Shown: in pieces, positions 59,270 to 64,000 of the stretch
Layout: every line of letters starts with the position of its first letter
Numbering within the stretch: position 1 is the stretch's first letter
DNA from: Salinimonas profundi
Lineage (GTDB): Bacteria > Pseudomonadota > Gammaproteobacteria > Enterobacterales > Alteromonadaceae
Reading direction: 5' to 3'
DNA length: 64,000 nt
Assembly: GCF_014750655.1 (NCBI RefSeq)
Contig: NZ_JABBXD010000005.1
Location: forward strand, 124,001 to 188,000
Program-made: the position numbers and the translations under genes
Notes under the pieces: generated by a model
Seen by the model: only the letters and a program-made list of their open reading frames with translations
Database searches by the model: none
Told to the model about the DNA's origin: nothing

Positions 59270-59566
59270 TCATATAACGTTATCCGTTATGTTTGACCAC
59301 ACTTCGTTATACTCAAATTGGTAAGTAAGGGGGACATCCAGGTCATGACGAGCCCTTGAAGGTATCTCATCATCTTGAATAAAAAGAGGGTCCTCATCCG
59401 TGATCCCCTCGGAGTCGTAATATAAAACCACCAGGACAAGTTCTAAATCTGTATCCCGATAGATTGATAAATCTTTTAAGTCAGTCGCTTCAGCTATTAC
59501 ACGACTGTCACCCGAAGCAAATACTTCTTCGACACGCCATATAAAGCGATGCCCCTCTCCGGCCAT
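59270..59566 (-). CDS. Hypothetical 98-residue acidic protein
   Basis: No signal peptide or membrane helix; acidic, beta-rich sequence (FIWRVEEVFASGDSRV, DLELVLVVLYYDSEG) with no family I recognise. It starts four bases after the stop of the preceding small secreted-protein gene and has no ribosome-binding site of its own, so it is probably coupled. Both are divergent from the ToxR-like regulator. Confidence 0.5.
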   Translation of the reverse strand: MAGEGHRFIWRVEEVFASGDSRVIAEATDLKDLSIYRDTDLELVLVVLYYDSEGITDEDPLFIQDDEIPSRARHDLDVPLTYQFEYNEVWSNITDNVI

Positions 59567-59569
59567 TAC

Positions 59570-59752
59570 TTAGTTACCGGCAAATCTTTTATTACACTCT
59601 GGATAGCTCGAACAGCGACCTATCGTTTCCATCCCACTTGTGGTTATAACCGTTTCAGACGAAGTCTTCTCTTTATCACCGGCTGCAAATGCAGGAAGGG
59701 AAAATACAGTTAAAAGAATTGCTATAGTAGGTGCTTTGATGAGTTTGGTCAT
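59570..59752 (-). CDS. Small secreted peptide with two cysteines
   Basis: 60 residues: a clear signal peptide (MTKLIKAPTIAILLTVFSLP, AFAA cleavage) and a ~36-residue mature part ending GRCSSYPECNKRFAGN, where two Cys could form a disulfide. AAGGAG lies eight bases before the ATG, which supports expression. Divergent from the ToxR/CadC-like regulator with 165 bases between, so it may be a target. Function unknown. Confidence 0.6.
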   Translation of the reverse strand: MTKLIKAPTIAILLTVFSLPAFAAGDKEKTSSETVITTSGMETIGRCSSYPECNKRFAGN

Positions 59753-59917
59753 TGGGACGCTCCTTAATTTTTATTTTGAGAGCGCAAGTTATACTATGGC
59801 TATGCAAACGCTGCTTGACGAAACCTTTACCAATTATTACAAAGTGATAATAAGTCCTGACAGCACATTACATTTTATTACGTAAAGCTTATTTATTCTC
59901 ATTGAGACAGGAATCGC

Positions 59918-61957
59918 ATGGAGCAGAAGTACATCATTGCCCATAATCTCACCTATATTCCCAAACGTGGAATCATCATTTATGAAGGTGGGAAAATTGA
60001 ACTGGCAAACCTCCAGCGACAGATTCTGGAGCTGTTTCTAACAAGTAACGGCGACCCCGTTACGAAAGAAACGCTATTTGAACTATGGCCAGCACAGAGT
60101 ATAGCGTCAGAACAACAACTCGCCACTGCAATATCAAGGCTTCGCAAAAATTTTAATCAGGCAACTGGCGAGCCGGGCGTGAACTTCATCAAAGCAGTTC
60201 AAAATGTTGGGTATGAGTTTATTGCACATGTTCAGATTGTCTCAGAAGCGCCTACAGTTGAGCGGGATGAGCCAAAACAAGAAAGCAATGCCTTAAGGGT
60301 AGTTCGATGGCTACTTTTGCCAATTGCCTGCGTCATTCTAACTGCAATAGTAAGCGCGTTTTATTTCGATAAAGATCTGTCAGAATTCACAGCCGGAGCC
60401 ACTGTCGGTTATGTTGACTCATCGAACGATAAGCGCGAACCTGCATTCTCATCATTTAGCGATGAGTATGCTTATGGCGTGAAAAGCGAGGGCGATGAAA
60501 ACTGGCACGTCCTCGCTTATGAATCTTCAAATGCTGGCAGTATAGAAATAACAGCCCCTAATGCAGATATTAGAGAACCCGTATGGCTTGACAAAAAGCA
60601 GCTACTATATGTCGAGAAAAGCGCAAAATCCTGTGAGATTATGCAGGCCAGCCTTGATTATGAGCAAGTCACTTACAGCAGCAAACCGATTATATCTTGT
60701 AACCCTGCAAGCATTACAATAGACATCGCTTATCTCAAAGGTGACCGTATTTTGCTGGCTCAGATTCCGCCCGGCAAAAGCCAATCTCAACTTGATGTTT
60801 ATGATTACTCGACTGGTGAGCTATTGTCTCAGCGAGTTCCAAGTAAACAAGGCATTGGCATTTATGCCGTATATACATCACCTGATGGTAAGTTTTTAAC
60901 AACACTGCGAACAGAGGATAATTTCTCCACTATCGTAGAGCTTTACGATGCAGATAACCTATACGACAGTCTTTGGCGAACTGATATCGACTATACGATG
61001 TTTAGTATAGCAATGCACAATACCTATCTTGTTTTTAAACACGACAACGGGGTATTTACGGGGCTGAAATACCACAACTTACAGCTTACTCCCCTGGTAA
61101 CGTTAACACACCCGGCCTATTATCCTACTTACCATCCGGATGGCTTCGCTTTTATTGATGGTAATTTCAGCGCCAGTAATCTATTAATGAGCGGTAATAA
61201 GAGAATCGCCCCGGTAAATCAACCTGTAACAACTGACGAATCATCGGCAAATTACCTTTTGGCTGTTCATAAAAGTGATGTTTTTTACAGTTCGGACAGA
61301 ACTGGCACAACGCAGATTTGGAAGTTCGATACTAACACCCACTCACACGTTCAACTCACTCGTGCACCGTTAGGCATTGATGCGCTTCAAATGTACATCA
61401 GCTCAGATGGCAACAAGTGCGCGCTCATCCGACGGGGCCGAATTACCCTCTGCGATCTGGAAAAGAATAAAATAACATTGGGCGAGCAGTTTGACGGCCG
61501 CTCACCTACGTTTGATTCACACTCTGTTTTATACATCAACGATCACGATGGTCAGGGTGTGGTTTTCAGAATGAACCCGCGGACTAATGAGCATCATAAA
61601 GTTGGTTTGCCACCTGCCCGTCGGATTGCAAACACCGAGCATGGCCTTTTTATACAAAAGCAAAACATAGACGGAATATGGCGGGTAAACGATAGTGATG
61701 AGGTAAGATTAATAGCCATAAATACCACCCCGCTTAGTTTTGAGTGGGAAATTGTTGGCGATAGTCTCTACACCCAAACAACATCGGACGCGCAGATAAG
61801 AAGGTTCGATATAATGAAGGGCCATCCGCTTCCTGTCGAGCTCAATCAACAGTGTAATGTTGTCTATGGCTTGGCCGAGGACTATTGCGTCAGAGTGGCG
61901 CGACAACGCCCTAAAAACCGATTAATGGCAATCAGTCTTGATTTGAATGAGCATTAA
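59918..61957 (+). CDS. ToxR/CadC-like transmembrane regulator with periplasmic propeller domain
   Basis: A 679-residue one-component regulator. The N-terminal OmpR/PhoB-type winged helix (~10-105: LQRQILELFLTSNGDPVTKE, LATAISRLRKNF, FIKAVQNVGYEF) has no receiver. A single TM helix (~127-150, VRWLLLPIACVILTAIVSA) leads to a ~500-residue periplasmic region with TolB/WD40-like repeats (DGKFLTTLRTEDN, SSDRTGTTQIWKF, SSDGNKCALIRRG), predicted to be a beta-propeller sensor. Like CadC it should bind DNA while in the membrane. Divergent from two small ORFs and upstream of the double-glycine peptide gene. Confidence 0.85.
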   Translation: MEQKYIIAHNLTYIPKRGIIIYEGGKIELANLQRQILELFLTSNGDPVTKETLFELWPAQSIASEQQLATAISRLRKNFNQATGEPGVNFIKAVQNVGYEFIAHVQIVSEAPTVERDEPKQESNALRVVRWLLLPIACVILTAIVSAFYFDKDLSEFTAGATVGYVDSSNDKREPAFSSFSDEYAYGVKSEGDENWHVLAYESSNAGSIEITAPNADIREPVWLDKKQLLYVEKSAKSCEIMQASLDYEQVTYSSKPIISCNPASITIDIAYLKGDRILLAQIPPGKSQSQLDVYDYSTGELLSQRVPSKQGIGIYAVYTSPDGKFLTTLRTEDNFSTIVELYDADNLYDSLWRTDIDYTMFSIAMHNTYLVFKHDNGVFTGLKYHNLQLTPLVTLTHPAYYPTYHPDGFAFIDGNFSASNLLMSGNKRIAPVNQPVTTDESSANYLLAVHKSDVFYSSDRTGTTQIWKFDTNTHSHVQLTRAPLGIDALQMYISSDGNKCALIRRGRITLCDLEKNKITLGEQFDGRSPTFDSHSVLYINDHDGQGVVFRMNPRTNEHHKVGLPPARRIANTEHGLFIQKQNIDGIWRVNDSDEVRLIAINTTPLSFEWEIVGDSLYTQTTSDAQIRRFDIMKGHPLPVELNQQCNVVYGLAEDYCVRVARQRPKNRLMAISLDLNEH

Positions 61958-62297
61958 TAACGTTCCGTGGTCAGGATGACTTGCTCGCGACTAATGCTTA
62001 CTGGTTTTTGCATTTTCTCTTTAATAACCATTCAGCTTTTTTGTCTAGGCATCGATTTGCACAAGCATTCCAACAGAACCACCATTTTCCTACTACTTTT
62101 CTGCAGACTATACAAATAAATACTGCACGCCAAAAAGTTTCTCTTACTTTAAGAAATTCAAGTTTAGCTGACTATCTACCTCATCTAAAAATATTGACCC
62201 AAAGTTCAGTTACTTTTGGCCTCAAGCACTTATAAGTTTATTCCGCTATCGTTCATCTGATTAGCAGAATATTGGGATCTATCAAAAGGAAAATTGA
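61958..62297 (+). other. AT-rich gap before the double-glycine peptide gene
   Basis: An open frame at 61981-62235 lacks a ribosome-binding site and looks non-coding (His/Phe/Asn-rich, no recognisable fold). The stretch most likely carries the promoter for the peptide gene; no clear -35/-10 pair was found. Confidence 0.35.
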
Positions 62298-62471
62298 ATG
62301 AGAGAACTTACTTTCGACGAAGCAAATAATGTCTGCGGTGGAATAGTGGCGCTTTATTGGGTAGGAGTAGGTGCAGTATGGGCTTATCGTTCATATAAAA
62401 CAGTGCGGTTTGTTTCGCAAGCAATGGCTGGAGACGCCTTGTACGGCGGTGCAAAGTCAATGATTCCATAA
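62298..62471 (+). CDS. Double-glycine-leader peptide (putative class II bacteriocin/microcin precursor)
   Basis: A 57-residue ORF, below common length cut-offs, with AAGGA about seven bases before its ATG. The first 15 residues, MRELTFDEANNVCGG, match the double-glycine leader pattern (M-R-E-L-T-x-x-E-...-V-x-G-G) removed by C39-peptidase ABC exporters. The 42-residue core begins IVALYWVGVGAVWAYRSY, is hydrophobic and glycine-rich with one later basic segment, and contains GxxxG-like spacings (AGDALYGGAK) seen in membrane-inserting class II bacteriocins. A membrane zinc-ribbon ORF follows 48 bases later and could be the immunity partner. No C39 exporter is in the window. Leader call strong; activity inferred. 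Confidence 0.7.
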   Translation: MRELTFDEANNVCGGIVALYWVGVGAVWAYRSYKTVRFVSQAMAGDALYGGAKSMIP

Positions 62472-62519
62472 TTGTACAAGCGTACGGCCAAATCCGTACG
62501 CGCTTTTTGGCGTGTAAAG

Positions 62520-62822
62520 ATGCGTATAAATGAGTGTCACTGTCCGTGCTGCGACAGTCAGGTAAGACTACGAGCAAAATTAAGGCTAATGGTACATGAA
62601 ACAATCACATGCCATTGCTGTGAAGCTACGTTAGTCGTTAGTATTTTTTCAGCTGTGCTCGCAACCTGCTTATTAGGTGTACCCGCCTGGCTGTTATTCG
62701 ATGAGCTCCTGACAGCTACTGATATCCACAAATATGTGAAGCTCTTTTTAGGCTTCAGCGTGTGTATGTGTGCGGCGCGACTTGGCTTTCCATTCTCCAC
62801 TCTTATCCAGGTCAGGCGCTGA
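62520..62822 (+). CDS. Small membrane protein with N-terminal zinc ribbon (immunity candidate)
   Basis: About 100 residues: CHCPCCDSQV and CHCCEATL form a four-cysteine zinc ribbon, followed by two membrane helices (VVSIFSAVLATCLLGVPAWLL; YVKLFLGFSVCMCAARLG) and a short basic tail. ATG 62520 is the likelier start; an in-frame TTG at 62472 directly abuts the peptide gene. No strong ribosome-binding site, so coupling to the upstream peptide gene is plausible. Its size, topology and position suit a bacteriocin immunity protein, but that is inference from context. Confidence 0.55.
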   Translation: MRINECHCPCCDSQVRLRAKLRLMVHETITCHCCEATLVVSIFSAVLATCLLGVPAWLLFDELLTATDIHKYVKLFLGFSVCMCAARLGFPFSTLIQVRR

Positions 62823-62978
62823 TATTCAAAATAAACAACTGTAGTTCCGTTCTCACTATCCTCTCAGGCTCTTTCAACCGACATCTTCCTGACTTAGTAC
62901 TTTTACCTGACTGACCGGGACTTTGTGTTATTTGCATTAACATAAGGTGTTATACGAAAATTATACGGAGGGAAAGCT

Positions 62979-63194
62979 TTGCTATGTAAGTCATCACTTC
63001 AGCGTAACGATAGAGCGAATATAGGATTGACTATAAAATTGTATTCACTACCATTGACGCTGCTTATTACTACACCTGCTCATGCTCGGAGAGACGCCAT
63101 GCTAGGTATGATTTTTACGGTCGTTTTTATTGTTATTATGCTGGTTTTATACTGGATAATCGTCGCCGAGGTAGGTAAAAAAGATAAAAGCTGA
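62979..63194 (+). CDS. Small hydrophobic peptide, signal-like segment plus TM helix
   Basis: A 71-residue ORF with TTG start and a strong GGAGGG six bases upstream. A first hydrophobic stretch ends in a signal-peptidase-like TTPAHA, then RRDAMLGMIFTVVFIVIMLV forms a TM helix with a short charged end (EVGKKDKS). An ATG five bases after the TTG is out of frame and meets a stop at once, which supports the TTG. Unknown function; possibly part of the peptide cluster. Confidence 0.5.
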   Translation: MLCKSSLQRNDRANIGLTIKLYSLPLTLLITTPAHARRDAMLGMIFTVVFIVIMLVLYWIIVAEVGKKDKS

Positions 63195-63389
63195 GCTATC
63201 TCCTGCTGTTAACGTTATTAACCCAGCCTCGTTAAGAGTATGCAGTCCGGCCGCGGCACTCACTCGAGAGCCCGGTCAGCGTGTAGAGTCATATACAACT
63301 GAAACTCACCGCTAACGTACCGTTCTTTTAATATTCCCAGCCCCCAGCTCTACAAAAAATTTACCATAATCCCGACCAGACATCGGCAA

Positions 63390-64000
63390 TTACCAACTCG
63401 CTTTAGCGTCGCTCTGATAGCCTCGCCAGACAAAGCCCACGCCCAGGCTGTAGGTAATATCTTTTTCGAACAACGGGCTTTCTTCATTGCTCGCGCCGTG
63501 GTGAAACTGCATTGAAGCGCCAACAAAGCCACGCAAATTTTTCATGACAGGAAAAGCCAGACTCGCTGACAGTTCAGCGCCAAGGTACCCTCCCCCGGCG
63601 TTATAAGCAGACCTGAATCCAGTCTCGTATTCGGGTGCAACCTAGTAAAAATAATCGTGTAATTTTTCAGTTGCCCATGTCATTCGGGCGGCAAGGTTAA
63701 AGCCGGTATCAGGCGTGAATACACCGCGCTGCTGATACCGTAATGTTGGCTCGAAGACGTAGCCTCTGGCATCGATATGACCAAAGTCTGTGGAAAATAC
63801 TGCTCTTGTCTGTAGCTGTGCATTGAGTCGCGCATTTCCCCCACCGTTAAACGAATAGTCTTTGATTTTATAGATCAGTTGCGGTCCTACCTCGAACAAG
63901 TAATCCAGTTCAGGCATGCCTTCGCGCACGGTGTTATCTTCGCTGTCTGCAGCAAATGCGCCACCAAAGCTGATATCAAGCTCCAGCTTCTGATTTTCTA
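63390..64000 (-). pseudogene. MipA/OmpV outer-membrane protein, interrupted by an in-frame amber codon
   Basis: The 5' part lies beyond the window. Reading in from 64000, the frame shows LELDISFGGAFAAD, EVGPQLIYKIKDYSF, FEPTLRYQQRGVFTPD and EKLHDYFY. It then meets TAG at 63642-63644, after which the same frame continues with typical MipA ending (APEYETGFRSAYNAGGGYLG, FHHGASNEESPLFEKDITYS, GVGFVWRGYQ) to TAA at 63390-63392. So one codon, probably a single-base change such as CAG to TAG, splits the gene. MipA/OmpV proteins are scaffold-type outer-membrane barrels; truncation would remove the last strands. Confidence 0.8.

Noticed and set aside
61981-62235. 84-codon ORF before the double-glycine peptide gene
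   Set aside because: No ribosome-binding site, biased composition and no recognisable signal or fold; treated as promoter region.
1-64000. CRISPR array or insertion sequence
   Set aside because: No regularly spaced repeats and no transposase or integrase reading frame was found on either strand.

Overview
The window looks like the chromosome of a marine gammaproteobacterium of the Alteromonadales (Alteromonas/Salinimonas-like). This is inferred from gene content and protein style, not from a database search: glnA-glnLG under NtrC/sigma54 control, an M23 peptidase next to anmK, ErpA, LptF/LptG, pepA-holC-valS, RraB, HemJ, SelO, and a very large TonB-dependent receptor beside tryptophan-halogenase-like flavoproteins. 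Genes are tightly packed. Five convergent pairs overlap at their stop codons.

Layout. 1-9.8 kb: end of a FAD oxidoreductase, tyrS, mepM-like peptidase and anmK (cell-wall turnover), an SRPBCC protein, an oversized cystathionine-synthase-like PLP enzyme divergent from a 2-hydroxyacid dehydrogenase, a GST, erpA and a DUF6776 protein. 9.9-18.1 kb: a ClC protein with altered coupling residues, hemJ, a UPF0149 protein, an Nramp-like protein lacking the usual metal-binding residues, a MalY/PatB lyase, a lone receiver and typA. 18.1-23.4 kb: the nitrogen module, glnA with a sigma54 promoter and NtrC site, then glnL-glnG with an NtrC-type site against the glnL start. 23.6-29.6 kb: TonB receptor and two tandem halogenases. 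29.6-34.7 kb: a TolC/HlyD/ABC export operon whose ABC protein has lost all catalytic NBD motifs, divergent from an NhaR-like LysR regulator. 34.7-42.6 kb: HPt-HD-GYP protein, plsC, rraB, a GlyGly-CTERM protein, and a Tat-exported binding protein overlapping a hybrid histidine kinase whose receiver is frameshifted at an A7 run. 42.7-50.4 kb: valS, holC, pepA, then divergent lptF-lptG, then an RDD protein.

50.7-64 kb is accessory. It opens at tRNA-Leu(CAA). A damaged copy of the tRNA 3' part with its downstream flank lies 5.3 kb further on, as expected of an integration scar. Between the copies are a UvrA2-like protein and SelO. Beyond lie a DUF429 protein, a membrane Mrr-type endonuclease with zinc ribbon followed by a NYN/OST-HTH protein, a ToxR/CadC-like membrane regulator with a predicted propeller domain, and a cluster of small secreted or membrane peptides. 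One of these, a 57-residue ORF at 62298-62471, has a textbook double-glycine leader and is the best candidate for an undescribed bacteriocin/microcin system. The window ends in a MipA/OmpV gene with an in-frame amber codon.

No CRISPR array, rRNA, IS element or integrase was seen. All family assignments are from reading motifs; no search was run.
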